64,000 nt of DNA. It comes from Epilithonimonas zeae. Its GTDB lineage: Bacteria > Bacteroidota > Bacteroidia > Flavobacteriales > Weeksellaceae. The position numbers and the translations under genes were made by a program. This document shows positions 7,403 to 16,615 of the stretch, piece after piece. Where the stretch lies: positions 2,480,001 through 2,544,000 of the forward strand of contig NZ_CP075338.1 of assembly GCF_023278365.1 (NCBI RefSeq), written 5' to 3'. Positions within the stretch are counted from its first letter, which is position 1, and the number at the start of each line of letters is the position of its first letter. The notes below the pieces were generated by a model that was not told the origin of the DNA, searched no databases, and saw only the letters and a program-made list of their open reading frames with translations.

Positions 7403-8283
7403 ATACCGAAAAGCTAAAATGGATTCTTCTCATCGCTCTATCTGTGATTTGGGGATCATCTTTCATATTGATAAAAAAATCTCTGGAACATTTTAATCCT
7501 TATGAAGTTGGTGCGTTGAGAGTTCTGATATCCGGAATTGTATTAATGCCTTACGCCATTACTAAAATCAAACAATTCCCGAAACAGCATACTAAATGGT
7601 TGATTTTAGCTGCCGTGACGGGAAGTTTCATTCCAATGTTTTTGTTTCCATTAGCAGAAACTGAGATTAGCAGCAGCATTGCAGGAATCATTAACTCTAT
7701 GATGCCGATATTCGTAATTATAGTCGGTTCTTTGGTGTGGAAGTTCTCTACGACCAAAAGACAGATGATTGGCGTTTTAATCAGTTTTATTGGCGCCTGT
7801 ATCTTGGCTTTGGGAAGTGGTGAAAGTGGCGAAATCAAGATCTATCCTATTCTTTTGCTGGTTTTGGCAGTTCTAATGTATGCTATCAGTACAACGACTA
7901 TAAAATCAAAACTACAGGAAGTTCCGGCAATTCTGATGTCAGCTTTTATTTTTTCTTTCGTCTTGTCTTTACCTTCATTAATTGCTTTGGTATTTTCCGG
8001 ATTTTTCAATGATTTCACTTTTAATCAAAGTACGTTTGAAGGACTTGGTTTTGTAGCGATGTTATCGATCTTTGGAACGGGATTGGCCATGATGATGAAT
8101 TACAAATTACTAAGTATTTCTACGCCACTTTTTGCGTCAACCGTAACTTTGCTAATGCCGATTGTTGCGATTATATGGGGAATTTTGGATGGCGAAACTC
8201 TTACCACAATGCAATCTGTCGGAACATTGATTATTTTAGCTGGATTAATATTTCTGAGAAGTAAACCGAAAGTTACTCCTTAG
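7399..8283 (+). CDS. DMT/EamA-family inner-membrane transporter
   Basis: 294 residues with about ten hydrophobic helices in two EamA repeats. The first begins near WILLIALSVIWGSSFILIKKSL; the second contains the LSIFGTGLAMMMNYKLL block. The start is a TTG that overlaps the stop of aat (TTGA), and no ATG lies nearby, so coupled translation is likely. The family exports or imports amino acids, drugs or metabolites; the substrate cannot be read from sequence. Confidence 0.88.
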   Translation: MNTEKLKWILLIALSVIWGSSFILIKKSLEHFNPYEVGALRVLISGIVLMPYAITKIKQFPKQHTKWLILAAVTGSFIPMFLFPLAETEISSSIAGIINSMMPIFVIIVGSLVWKFSTTKRQMIGVLISFIGACILALGSGESGEIKIYPILLLVLAVLMYAISTTTIKSKLQEVPAILMSAFIFSFVLSLPSLIALVFSGFFNDFTFNQSTFEGLGFVAMLSIFGTGLAMMMNYKLLSISTPLFASTVTLLMPIVAIIWGILDGETLTTMQSVGTLIILAGLIFLRSKPKVTP

Positions 8284-8349
8284 CTTAATTTTCCGCATTT
8301 GACAGATCCTGTAGATTAAATTGTCGAAATTTGAATTGATGCCGAATGC

Positions 8350-8431
8350 CCTAGCCCTGATTGCAACGGCATCCTTTTGTGATGAGGAACGAAGAGCAAA
8401 AGATATAGTGGAAAGCAGGTTCCCGGCTCCT
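8350..8431 (+). ncRNA. Conserved flavobacterial intergenic RNA-like element (Flavo-1-like), copy 1
   Basis: The block holds AGCCCTGATTGCAACGGCAT, TCCTTTTG, a variable middle, CAAAAGATATAGTGGAAAGC, and GGCTCC. The TTTTG/CAAAA and AGCC/GGCT parts can pair. A second copy with the same conserved words lies at 59365-59446. I recall very similar blocks downstream of many flavobacterial genes and associate them with the Flavo-1 RNA motif, but that label was not checked. Orientation is tentative. Confidence 0.5.
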
Positions 8432-8440
8432 TAAAAATAA

Positions 8441-8470
8441 AAAGCTCAGATAATTCTGAGCTTTTCTTTT
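8441..8470. terminator. Bidirectional terminator between the DMT and TPR genes
   Basis: AAAGCTCAG (8441-8449) and CTGAGCTTT (8456-8464) form the stem, with T-rich tracts on both strands (CTTTTCTTTT on plus, TTTTTATTTTT on minus). It serves two convergent genes. Confidence 0.8.
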
Positions 8471-9839
8471 ATTTCTTTTTGGTCTTTATTTTTTTGACCT
8501 GTTCTTTGATGAACGGATATTTCTGCTGCATATCTTTGCTGAGCGATGGATCCAGTTTTAAGGCTTTTTCCAGCTTAGCAATACCTTCTGAATCATTTTT
8601 CAGGTTGAAGTAGCAATTACTCAACTGATAATATAATTCGGCACGCTGATGCGTTTGTAAAGCTTTTTCCAAAATTGTAATCGCTTCCTCGTACTCTCCT
8701 ATCAACATCAAAACTTCTGAATAAGCATACCAATTGTAAAATCTGCTCGGTTCTGTATCAACCAGCTTTTTCAGGCAAGTCAAACTTTCCTCATACTCAC
8801 CGCAAGTGATGTAAAGAAAAGCTAAACGTTTCTGATATTCCAGATTCCCAACGTTGAGAGCAACCGCTTCCTGAGCAAAGTAAAGCGCTTCTTTGGTATT
8901 CCCCATCTCTTCATAAATGTTGGATTGCTCCATCATCGCCAAATAAAACTGAGGATCTTCTCTCAGGGATTTTTGGAAAGACGTGAGCGCAGGAACCAAT
9001 TTCTTAGCTTCTTTGTAGCACAATCCAATTTTATAGAAGGTGAATGCTTTTGTATATTCTAATTCCAGCATTTCTTCATAAACCTCAATCGCTTTGTCCC
9101 ACTCGCCCATTGCCTCATAGCAAGATGCCTTGTTTGCATAAACGCCAACCGCACTTGAGTTGATGGCTAAAATATAATCGAATCCTTTGATGGCTTCTTC
9201 GTAATTCTTTTTGTTGAAGAAAAACTGTCCGTACTCATACCAAGCGGTTTCCGAGAATGGAAATTTATCTAGATATTGATTCAGGAAGTCTATGGCTTCT
9301 TGTGGACGGTTCAGTTTATTATAACAAACCATTACATTTTCCAAAGAATAATCGTCATAAGGATCGTGCTCCAAAGCTGAAGTATAATGTTTCAGCGCAT
9401 TGAAGGGATCATCAAGATTGACATATTCATCGGCAATGAAATTGTGAAGAAAGTTTTCTTCTTCCTCCAGTTCCAAAGCTTTCTGACAATATTCTATTGA
9501 TTTTTTTGGGTTTCCAAGGTTGGAATAATATTTAGCACAACAAACCAAAAAGTCTGTGTCTTCCAAAGACGACTGATGCAATTCATCAATCAGTTCTTTT
9601 GCTTTCGCATAGCGCTCTAACTCCAAGAAAACTTCTAATTGCTTAGTTTTGATTTCCAAAGAATTAGGGTGTATTTTCAGAGCGTGATTCACGGCCATTT
9701 CTGCATAGCTGTAATCTCCGAGCTCCAGATAATAGATGATAATTTCTATATATTCTTCGGTATCGAAATAGAATTCATCATTATTCTCTATCATTTCTTC
9801 GAACTTTTTAGCAAGTTCGTTTTCAAAAAATTCTTCCAA
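8469..9839 (-). CDS. Tetratricopeptide-repeat protein
   Basis: 456 residues made almost wholly of TPR units of about 34 residues (examples: A-x-A-Y-Y-Y-L-E-L-G-D-Y-S-Y-A and AIEVYEEMLELEYTKAFTFY), ending in a Lys-rich tail. There is no signal peptide, so it is probably a cytoplasmic scaffold. TPR proteins mediate protein-protein contacts; no partner can be named. It is a single gene convergent with the DMT transporter. Confidence 0.88.
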   Translation of the reverse strand: MEEFFENELAKKFEEMIENNDEFYFDTEEYIEIIIYYLELGDYSYAEMAVNHALKIHPNSLEIKTKQLEVFLELERYAKAKELIDELHQSSLEDTDFLVCCAKYYSNLGNPKKSIEYCQKALELEEEENFLHNFIADEYVNLDDPFNALKHYTSALEHDPYDDYSLENVMVCYNKLNRPQEAIDFLNQYLDKFPFSETAWYEYGQFFFNKKNYEEAIKGFDYILAINSSAVGVYANKASCYEAMGEWDKAIEVYEEMLELEYTKAFTFYKIGLCYKEAKKLVPALTSFQKSLREDPQFYLAMMEQSNIYEEMGNTKEALYFAQEAVALNVGNLEYQKRLAFLYITCGEYEESLTCLKKLVDTEPSRFYNWYAYSEVLMLIGEYEEAITILEKALQTHQRAELYYQLSNCYFNLKNDSEGIAKLEKALKLDPSLSKDMQQKYPFIKEQVKKIKTKKK

Positions 9840-9998
9840 TATATGTGTGGTTTAGATTTGAGATTCAGCTCCGCTCAGATTGTTTTGCAATGTGAGATCT
9901 GTAAATGAATTACAATTGCCCGGTCTTAAATCTTCTTTTATAAAGTTACTCAATTTAATTTTGAAAATAAACTATCTGAGTATGATAATTTATTAACA

Positions 9999-10679
9999 TT
10001 AATCCTTTTTCTGTTCTGTATAGATGGTAGTCAAAAACATACCAAAGGACTTTTCCAATCCTGTAATATCTCCAGATTTTAGGTTCACTCCGCCGTAGAT
10101 ACTATCGTTACTACGAATTTTGAAATTAGATAAAGAAAAATATAAAGATTGTTGCCCCGCTTTTCCTGCCAATTTTACCGTTGATCCCAATAATTTTCGA
10201 GTCGAAACTGTCATTACTTCATTATCTACGAGATTCAGTTTGATATAGTTTCTTGGTTGCACTTCGATGGCTTTGTTATCGATATTGATTTTCTGAGTTT
10301 TTTCTGCGGAAGAAATTAAGAAAGCGACGTTTTGCTCATCTGCGATTTCATCAGCTTTGGTGTAATACAAATTCAGAATATAATAAGCAGGATCAAATTT
10401 TTGTGTTGTTCCATCCACGCTCTCAATGGATTTCAGAGAAAATGTATTAGCTCCCACTTGCTTGGCTTTTTTATAAATTTCTCCAAATATTTTTACATCA
10501 TCATTGGAAAATCCATTCACTAATATTTCTCCTAAAAATTCTGATTTAGAAACATCCGATATTTTATAGAAAAATTTGTCTTTGTTATCATTCGTTTTAT
10601 CGACTTTGTTGAGAATAACCGTCTGAAGATAAAAGAACTGAAAACAAAAAACTGAAATTAAAAATAATAATTTACGCAT
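9999..10679 (-). CDS. Exported hypothetical protein
   Basis: 226 residues. An N-terminal hydrophobic stretch (KLLFLISVFCFQFFYLQT) looks like a signal peptide. The rest is beta-rich and soluble, with no catalytic motif recognised (FGEIYKKAKQVGANTFSLKSI in the middle resembles short conserved stretches of Bacteroidota periplasmic proteins). Its start overlaps the end of the upstream rfbD-type gene by 8 nt, so it is the distal gene of that operon. Function unknown. Confidence 0.7.
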   Translation of the reverse strand: MRKLLFLISVFCFQFFYLQTVILNKVDKTNDNKDKFFYKISDVSKSEFLGEILVNGFSNDDVKIFGEIYKKAKQVGANTFSLKSIESVDGTTQKFDPAYYILNLYYTKADEIADEQNVAFLISSAEKTQKINIDNKAIEVQPRNYIKLNLVDNEVMTVSTRKLLGSTVKLAGKAGQQSLYFSLSNFKIRSNDSIYGGVNLKSGDITGLEKSFGMFLTTIYTEQKKD

Positions 10680-11541
10680 TCGTTAATTTTAAGATTTCAA
10701 CACAATCTCGTAGGCTATTTTCCCAATGTTTTGGTTCGATTTGATAATCTTTTTCGATTTTGTCCAAAGACATTGTACTTCTCTTCGGACGTTTTGCCGG
10801 CGTTGGGAACTCTTCTGTTGTGATTGATTTTAATATAACGTCAGAGCCCGAAAATTCTTTTATTTTATTGGCAAAATCAAACCAAGTGGTTTCCGGATAA
10901 TTTGAGAAATGATAAATTCCGAAGGTTTTATTTTTAGCATCTATGATTTCTAAAATTGCTTCAGCAAGGTCATTCGCATTGGTAGGCTGACCGAATTGAT
11001 CGCCTACAATGCCCAACTCATCTTTGATCTCAAATAAGTGAAGCATCGTTTTCACAAAGTTCTTATTGAATTCCGAATACAACCAAGATGTTCTAAGAAT
11101 CACTGTCTCCGGATTATTTTCCAAAGCTAATTCTTCGCCTTTTCTTTTTGAAGCACCATAAGCACCGATTGGATCTGTAAAATCATCTTCTGAATAACTT
11201 AAATTAGTTTCGCCACCAAAAACGTAATCTGTTGAAACGTGAATCAAGATTGCATTGTTATCCTTGCAAACCTGGGCCAAATTCCCAACACCTTCTGCAT
11301 TAATTGCAAAAGCTTTTTCAGTTTCTGTCTCCGCCAAATCTACAGCTGTATAAGCCGAAGCATTAATCACAAAATCTGGCTGATATTCTGCAAAAACAGT
11401 CTCTACTTGTTCAAAATTCGTGATATCTACAACGGATGATCCCGTAAAGTTGAAATCGTACTGATCGTGGTATTTTGGCGCTAACTTTTGCAGACAATGT
11501 CCCAACTGACCGTTACCTCCTATAACAAGTATTCTTTTCAT
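10672..11541 (-). CDS. rfbD: dTDP-4-dehydrorhamnose reductase
   Basis: 289 residues of the extended SDR fold. The N-terminal glycine motif is VIGGNGQLG. STDYVFGG holds the substrate-side Thr/Asp region, and YGASKRKGE carries the catalytic Tyr and Lys. The family reduces dTDP-4-keto-L-rhamnose to dTDP-L-rhamnose with NADPH, feeding cell-surface glycans. The other rhamnose genes are not in this window. It starts 2 nt before the stop of the thioesterase gene, so the three minus-strand genes 9999-12023 form one operon. Confidence 0.9.
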   Translation of the reverse strand: MKRILVIGGNGQLGHCLQKLAPKYHDQYDFNFTGSSVVDITNFEQVETVFAEYQPDFVINASAYTAVDLAETETEKAFAINAEGVGNLAQVCKDNNAILIHVSTDYVFGGETNLSYSEDDFTDPIGAYGASKRKGEELALENNPETVILRTSWLYSEFNKNFVKTMLHLFEIKDELGIVGDQFGQPTNANDLAEAILEIIDAKNKTFGIYHFSNYPETTWFDFANKIKEFSGSDVILKSITTEEFPTPAKRPKRSTMSLDKIEKDYQIEPKHWENSLRDCVEILKLTNA

Positions 11542-11543
11542 AA

Positions 11544-12023
11544 CTATTTTGTTTTATTTTGAAGTCTCAAATAACCGACTCTTTCCTTGAATGTTTTATG
11601 ATCGATTTCAACTAAAAACTTAGAGAATTTTTCTAAGCTTTCATCCGACATCATCTCAGCTTTTCTGGTTTTCATATTGAAGTAAATCACTGTTAACCAA
11701 AAAACCGCATGAACTATACCATTCTGATCCTTCATCAATAATTCTACAACTAATGTCATATTATTCACCGCAATTGTTTTACTGGTAATCTCAACTGTAG
11801 AATTGTATCTTACTTCCTTCAGATAAGCAATCTCATTTTGAATCGTAACCCAAGTACAGCCCGTTTCTCTAGTATATTGCTCGTAAGTAAAACCATAGTT
11901 TTGTTCTACGTGATCTTCTCTTGCGTTGAGCATATACTCCAGATATTTGACATTATTGAGATGTCCAATTGGATCACAATCTGCAAAACGGATTTTAAAG
12001 GTTGATGAAAATTCTTTTTCCAT
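11544..12023 (-). CDS. Acyl-CoA thioesterase of the 4HBT hotdog family
   Basis: 159 residues. The 4HBT signature is FADCDPIGHLNNVKYLEYMLNARE, with the aspartate after FA and the H-L-N-N-V-K-Y block. The family hydrolyses acyl-CoA or acyl-ACP thioesters. It is the first gene of a three-gene operon with rfbD and an exported protein, and is separated from ompH upstream by a terminator. The substrate is not predictable. Confidence 0.82.
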   Translation of the reverse strand: MEKEFSSTFKIRFADCDPIGHLNNVKYLEYMLNAREDHVEQNYGFTYEQYTRETGCTWVTIQNEIAYLKEVRYNSTVEITSKTIAVNNMTLVVELLMKDQNGIVHAVFWLTVIYFNMKTRKAEMMSDESLEKFSKFLVEIDHKTFKERVGYLRLQNKTK

Positions 12024-12035
12024 AATTACTATTCC

Positions 12036-12070
12036 TAAAAAACCGTCTCGTTACAAGAAACGAGACGGTT
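12036..12070 (-). terminator. Terminator after the ompH genes
   Basis: AACCGTCTCGTT (12041-12052) and AACGAGACGGTT (12059-12070) form a perfect 12-bp stem. The minus-strand read-out is followed by a T run (TTTTTTAGG). Confidence 0.9.
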
Positions 12071-12094
12071 TTAGATATTAATTGTCTTAGTTGA

Positions 12095-12595
12095 TTAAAG
12101 ACCTAATTCTTTTCTAACTGCTGGTGTAGCATCTGTTCCTGCCTTGTAAACTAAAGCCGGTGTAGAAGCATCAAACACATACTCATAACCTGCTGCTTTA
12201 GCTACTTTAGAGATAGCATCATTGATTTTTTTCTCAAGTGGTGCTAGACCTGCATCTCTTTTTTCCGCGATATCTTTTTGAGCTGCAGAATACATCTGCT
12301 GAAGGTTTTCCTGAAGTTTTTGAACTTCCTGGCTTCTTTGCTCATTGATAGCTGCTGTTTGCTTAGGAGCCTCATCCTGATATTTTTTCATCAAGTCCTG
12401 AAGAGACTTTCCTTGCTTTTCTAATTCACCTTGTTTTGCAGTCTGCAAATTTTGCAATTGCTGATCAAGAGCTTTCATTTCTGGCATAGCCGTGAAAATT
12501 GCGTTGATATCTACAGAAGCAATTTTCTGAGCGTTTGCAAATCCTGTTGCAAAAACCATTACAACTGCTACTAATAATACACTTAATTTGTTCAT
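12095..12595 (-). CDS. OmpH/Skp-family periplasmic chaperone (second copy)
   Basis: 166 residues with a signal peptide (MNKLSVLLVAVVMVFATG, cleaved after ANA). KIASVDINAIFTAMPEM follows, then a long charged coiled coil and a C-terminal strand region (AAGYEYVFDASTPALVY). This is the Skp trimer architecture, which holds unfolded outer-membrane proteins and hands them to BamA, encoded three genes upstream. It ends the envelope operon and is followed by a strong terminator. Confidence 0.92.
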   Translation of the reverse strand: MNKLSVLLVAVVMVFATGFANAQKIASVDINAIFTAMPEMKALDQQLQNLQTAKQGELEKQGKSLQDLMKKYQDEAPKQTAAINEQRSQEVQKLQENLQQMYSAAQKDIAEKRDAGLAPLEKKINDAISKVAKAAGYEYVFDASTPALVYKAGTDATPAVRKELGL

Positions 12596-12640
12596 TTTAA
12601 AAAGTTATGTTTATAATTTATATTAATTTTAATTTGATGA

Positions 12641-13273
12641 TCATTCAGACATCACTTTTTTCTTTAAGGCATTGACCTTTGATTTTAGATTGGTCTTTCC
12701 TCCTCTTTCATTTTTACTGCTAGGACTTGATATATTGTTACCTTTCGTTTCCTCAACTTTAGGTGTATTCTTTCCCAACAAAGCTAAAACAGCATCTGTG
12801 TAGTCATACTTTTTATCTAAAAATATAACACTAATGTTATTGCTTTTATCAAGAACTATTCCCAAATTATTCTTTGTAGAAACAGTTTTGATAGCATTCC
12901 AAATCTGATCTTGATAAGGTTTCGTCAAATTAGAACGCAACTGATTAACTTCTCCGTTGGTTCCAAATCTCGCACCAATAGTATTACGTACACTTGCCTC
13001 CAAATCTACGATTTCTTTTTCTCTTAGCTTCAACTGATCACCAACAAGCAAAACTTTTTCATTTTCGAAAGCTTCTTTTTTTCTTTCGTATTCTGCCTGT
13101 AATTGTTGCAAATCAGAACGCCACTGTTCGACTTGGGTATTGAGTCTGTTTTCAGCTTCTTTATACTGAGGCAATTTGCTCAACACATAGTTCGTATCTA
13201 CAACACCTATCTTTTGTGCATAGATTTGTGTAGTAGTAAAAAGAATTGTTACAATTAATGCTAATTTTTTCAT
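12641..13273 (-). CDS. OmpH/Skp-family periplasmic chaperone (first copy)
   Basis: 210 residues from the ATG at 13273. An earlier in-frame ATG at 13333 would overlap the bamA end and destroy the signal peptide, so the internal start is chosen. The signal peptide MKKLALIVTILFTTTQIYA is followed by QKIGVVDTNYVLSKLPQY, a coiled coil, and a Lys/Ser-rich tail absent from the neighbouring paralogue. Tandem Skp copies after bamA are common in flavobacteria. Confidence 0.9.
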   Translation of the reverse strand: MKKLALIVTILFTTTQIYAQKIGVVDTNYVLSKLPQYKEAENRLNTQVEQWRSDLQQLQAEYERKKEAFENEKVLLVGDQLKLREKEIVDLEASVRNTIGARFGTNGEVNQLRSNLTKPYQDQIWNAIKTVSTKNNLGIVLDKSNNISVIFLDKKYDYTDAVLALLGKNTPKVEETKGNNISSPSSKNERGGKTNLKSKVNALKKKVMSE

Positions 13274-13296
13274 CCTATAAAAATAGTATTTATTTT

Positions 13297-15831
13297 TTAT
13301 AATGGTTGGTTCATCAAGAAGTGTTGTTGCCATCCTGATGGTTCTGAGCTACCTAATGTTTTATCAAATCCATAAGCGAAATCAAATCCAATCAATCCGA
13401 ATGCTGACATCGATACTCTGATACCTAAACCTGCAGATCTTTTCAATTTGAAAGGATTGTAAGTTCCGAAGCTGTTCCAGGCATTTCCTGCTTCTGCAAA
13501 CGTCAAAACGAAAATCTTCGCTGTTTGGTTCATTGATATCGGATATCTTAACTCTGCTGCAAATCTGTTATAAATTGTTGCTCCTCCATAAGGTGTGATA
13601 TCGTAAGTTGATGAAGAACTAAATCCTGTAGAAGAAGCATTCTCATAACCTCTCAACGGTACCAGCTCTCTACCATCAAATCTACCATTGAACAAACCAA
13701 CACCTCCGACATAATATCTTTCAAAAGGTGGTGGACCTAATTCTTTGCTATATCCATTAAGGAATCCCATCTCTCCAGTTGTTCTAAGAACCAATTTCCC
13801 GATAACTTCGTTGTAGAAATCAGCTTTTAACTTCACTTTATAGAATTCCATCCACTTATATTTGTCCAAAGTACTCATTGTAGAATAATCTTTGTTACTG
13901 AACCAAGAATATGGTGGCGTAAATTTCAAAGACGCTTCTATATTAGAACCATAAGTTGGAAAAACAGGATCCAAACCAGCTGAGTTTCTACTCAAACCAA
14001 TATTGAAACTGAATGATTTTGTACTACCATTATACTCCAATGCATCACCAAAATAGAATGGATAATTGCTGAAGTCATAACTTTGATACTGTATCCCAGT
14101 ATAAAGAGAGAAATAATCATCCGGCCATTTCAATGATCTCGAAAGACCAGCAGTTGCAGAGAAAATATTCATTTTTTGATCTCCAGTAGAATATGAATAA
14201 TTAACTCTAGAATAATTCAATCCAATACTCAAAGCCGTAGGTCTTGTTCCAAATACCCAAGGTTCTGTAAATGAAACTCCATAATTGGTAAAATATTGTC
14301 CTGCTTGAGCCTGAAGCGATAAAGTTTGTCCGTCACCTTGTGGAACCGGTTTGAAATCTTTGAACTTCAAAAAGTTTCTCAAAGAGAAGTTATTGAATGT
14401 TAATCCTAATGTTCCGATGAAAGAACCTCCACCGTAACCGGCTTGCAACTGTACCTGAGAAGATCCTTTCTCTACAAGCGTCCAGTGCATATTAACCGTG
14501 TTATCCTGTGGATTTGGTTTTACATCTGTTCCGATTTGTTGAGGATCGAAAAACTGCATACCAGCCAATTCGAAATAAGTTCTCTTGATATCCGATTTTG
14601 CGAACAATGTTCCAGGTTTAGTTCTAAGCGCTCTCAAAATCACGTGATCGTGTGTTGTAGTATTTCCAGACCAGGTTACACGATTCCAAGTTGCTTTTTC
14701 CCCTTCATTAATTCTGATTTCCAAATTGATAGAATCACCTTTGATTGATTTTTCAATCGGTGTAACATTGGAGAACAAGAAACCATTATTCATATAAATG
14801 GACTTCAAATCAGAATCATCTTCTTTTCCGCCATCTTCTCCAACTTTTTTGTTGAATCCTACTGCATCATAGATATCTCCGGTTTTGTAGCCTAAAATTT
14901 TCTGTAAAAACTCTGTTGTAAAAGTGGTATTTCCGATGAAGTTGATATCACCTATATAGTATTTTTTACCTTCATTAAGCTTTACATTGATGTTATAACC
15001 TTTTTCGTTTCTGGTAACAGAATCCGAAACAATCGTAGCATCTCTAAAACCTAAAGAGTTATAGTAGCTTATCAAATTTTTCTTATCCTCATCATATTTA
15101 TCCTGGATAAATTTGGAAGGTTTAAGAATACCTAACAAAAATCTTTTCTGTTTGGTGTCTTTGAAACCTTTTTTTCTAAGTTTTCTATCAGACACATTTT
15201 CATTACCTTCAAACTCGATTTTGTCGATTTTGACTTTTTTACCTTTGGCAACTTCAATAGTCCAATCTACAAGATTAGCATCTGTACCATTTGCTTTTTC
15301 CTGAATATTGATTTTTGCATCAGCAAATCCTTTGGCAACATATTCCTGAGGAATTTTATTTTGTAAACTAGAAACCAAATTGTTATTAATCTTAGTTCCC
15401 GGCTTCAAGTTGTTATCCTTGATCAGTTTTTCATTCTTGGATTTTCCAATCCCTTTACCCGTGAATTTGACTTCGCCTAATTCCTTAAGGTCTTGTAACG
15501 AGAATTGCAGGACAACGTTTTGCCCTTCAACATCCTGAATATAGACCTCAACCTTAGAAAAAGATTGGGTTTCCCAAAGTTTCTTGACAGCATTGCTGAC
15601 TCTCTGCCCCGGAATTTCTAACTTCTCTCCTTTCACAAGACCTGTAAAACGCAAAATCTGAGCTGGTGTGTATCTTTTGACACCGTCTACAACGATATCT
15701 TTCAGAACATACTCTTGGTTTTGGTTTCCTGCAAGTTCTGTGCTTTCTGCATTGTTACCCTGTGGAACAACCTGAGCGTGAAAATACACTGAAGCTGTCA
15801 ACAAAATAATGGGTATAAATCTTAATTTCAT
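13297..15831 (-). CDS. bamA: Outer membrane protein assembly factor BamA
   Basis: 844 residues. After a signal peptide (MKLRFIPIILLTASVYFHAQ) come POTRA repeats over about residues 40-430 (a typical unit begins YVLKDIVVDGVKRYTPAQIL), then a 16-strand Omp85 barrel. The barrel holds the conserved VGGVGLFNGRFDGRELVPLRGY loop region, where GRxLVPLRGY corresponds to the lid-lock R-G-Y-type motif, and ends near LIGFDFAYGFDK. BamA inserts beta-barrels into the outer membrane. It lies between uppS and the Skp genes in one minus-strand operon. Confidence 0.97.
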   Translation of the reverse strand: MKLRFIPIILLTASVYFHAQVVPQGNNAESTELAGNQNQEYVLKDIVVDGVKRYTPAQILRFTGLVKGEKLEIPGQRVSNAVKKLWETQSFSKVEVYIQDVEGQNVVLQFSLQDLKELGEVKFTGKGIGKSKNEKLIKDNNLKPGTKINNNLVSSLQNKIPQEYVAKGFADAKINIQEKANGTDANLVDWTIEVAKGKKVKIDKIEFEGNENVSDRKLRKKGFKDTKQKRFLLGILKPSKFIQDKYDEDKKNLISYYNSLGFRDATIVSDSVTRNEKGYNINVKLNEGKKYYIGDINFIGNTTFTTEFLQKILGYKTGDIYDAVGFNKKVGEDGGKEDDSDLKSIYMNNGFLFSNVTPIEKSIKGDSINLEIRINEGEKATWNRVTWSGNTTTHDHVILRALRTKPGTLFAKSDIKRTYFELAGMQFFDPQQIGTDVKPNPQDNTVNMHWTLVEKGSSQVQLQAGYGGGSFIGTLGLTFNNFSLRNFLKFKDFKPVPQGDGQTLSLQAQAGQYFTNYGVSFTEPWVFGTRPTALSIGLNYSRVNYSYSTGDQKMNIFSATAGLSRSLKWPDDYFSLYTGIQYQSYDFSNYPFYFGDALEYNGSTKSFSFNIGLSRNSAGLDPVFPTYGSNIEASLKFTPPYSWFSNKDYSTMSTLDKYKWMEFYKVKLKADFYNEVIGKLVLRTTGEMGFLNGYSKELGPPPFERYYVGGVGLFNGRFDGRELVPLRGYENASSTGFSSSSTYDITPYGGATIYNRFAAELRYPISMNQTAKIFVLTFAEAGNAWNSFGTYNPFKLKRSAGLGIRVSMSAFGLIGFDFAYGFDKTLGSSEPSGWQQHFLMNQPL

Positions 15832-15864
15832 TCTTATTGAAGTTGTTCTCTTTTCTAATATATT

Positions 15865-16611
15865 TTATGAAGAAATCTGATCGCTGGTCATCCCGTATCT
15901 TCTTTCTTTATTTTGATAATCTAATATGCACTGAAAAAAAGTGTCCTTTGTAAAGTCCGGCCAAAGTACGTCTAAAAACTGAAGTTCAGCATAAGCAATC
16001 TGCCAAAGCAGAAAGTTGCTAATACGGACTTCGCCACTTGTTCTTATCATCAAATCAACCGCTGGAAAATCTTTGGTATAAAGATGACTTTCGAACATTT
16101 TTTCATCGATATCTTCAACATCTATATTCCCATCTTTCACATCTTGACTGATTTCTCGTACGGCTTTCAGGATTTCTTTTTGAGAACCGTAATTCAGTGC
16201 GAGAATCAGATTTCCTTTTTTATTATTTTTAGTCAGTTCAATAACATTAAGCAATTGATCTCTTACTAGTTCCGGAAGTTGTGTAATATCTCCAACCACA
16301 TGCATTCTCAATCCCTTAGTAAAAATCTCTTCTGCTTCTAGCAATAATGTTTCTGATAAAAGATTCATAAGAGTATCGACCTCTTCTTTCGGACGATTCC
16401 AGTTTTCTGAAGAGAATGTATAAAGCGTAAGATATGGTATGTGAATCTCGTTACAGGCATTAATAACATTACGAACGGCAGTGATAGCATTTTTGTGTCC
16501 AAAGGTTCTTTCTTCTCCTCTGGATTTTGCCCATCTACCGTTTCCATCCATTATAACAGCAACGTGTTTCGGTAATTTGTCTTTATTTATTAGCTTTTTT
16601 AAGTCCTGCAT
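15865..16611 (-). CDS. uppS: Isoprenyl transferase (undecaprenyl diphosphate synthase)
   Basis: 248 residues from the ATG at 16611, 5 nt after the upstream stop; a start 11 codons earlier would overlap the previous gene. Family motifs are HVAVIMDGNGRWAKSRG (catalytic Asp), YTLFTF-like YLTLYTFSSENWNRP, and the C-terminal IRTSGEVRISNFLLWQIAYAE. The enzyme condenses isopentenyl diphosphates into the C55 carrier used for peptidoglycan and surface glycans. It is the second gene of the envelope operon. Confidence 0.96.
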   Translation of the reverse strand: MQDLKKLINKDKLPKHVAVIMDGNGRWAKSRGEERTFGHKNAITAVRNVINACNEIHIPYLTLYTFSSENWNRPKEEVDTLMNLLSETLLLEAEEIFTKGLRMHVVGDITQLPELVRDQLLNVIELTKNNKKGNLILALNYGSQKEILKAVREISQDVKDGNIDVEDIDEKMFESHLYTKDFPAVDLMIRTSGEVRISNFLLWQIAYAELQFLDVLWPDFTKDTFFQCILDYQNKERRYGMTSDQISS

Positions 16612-16615
16612 AATT

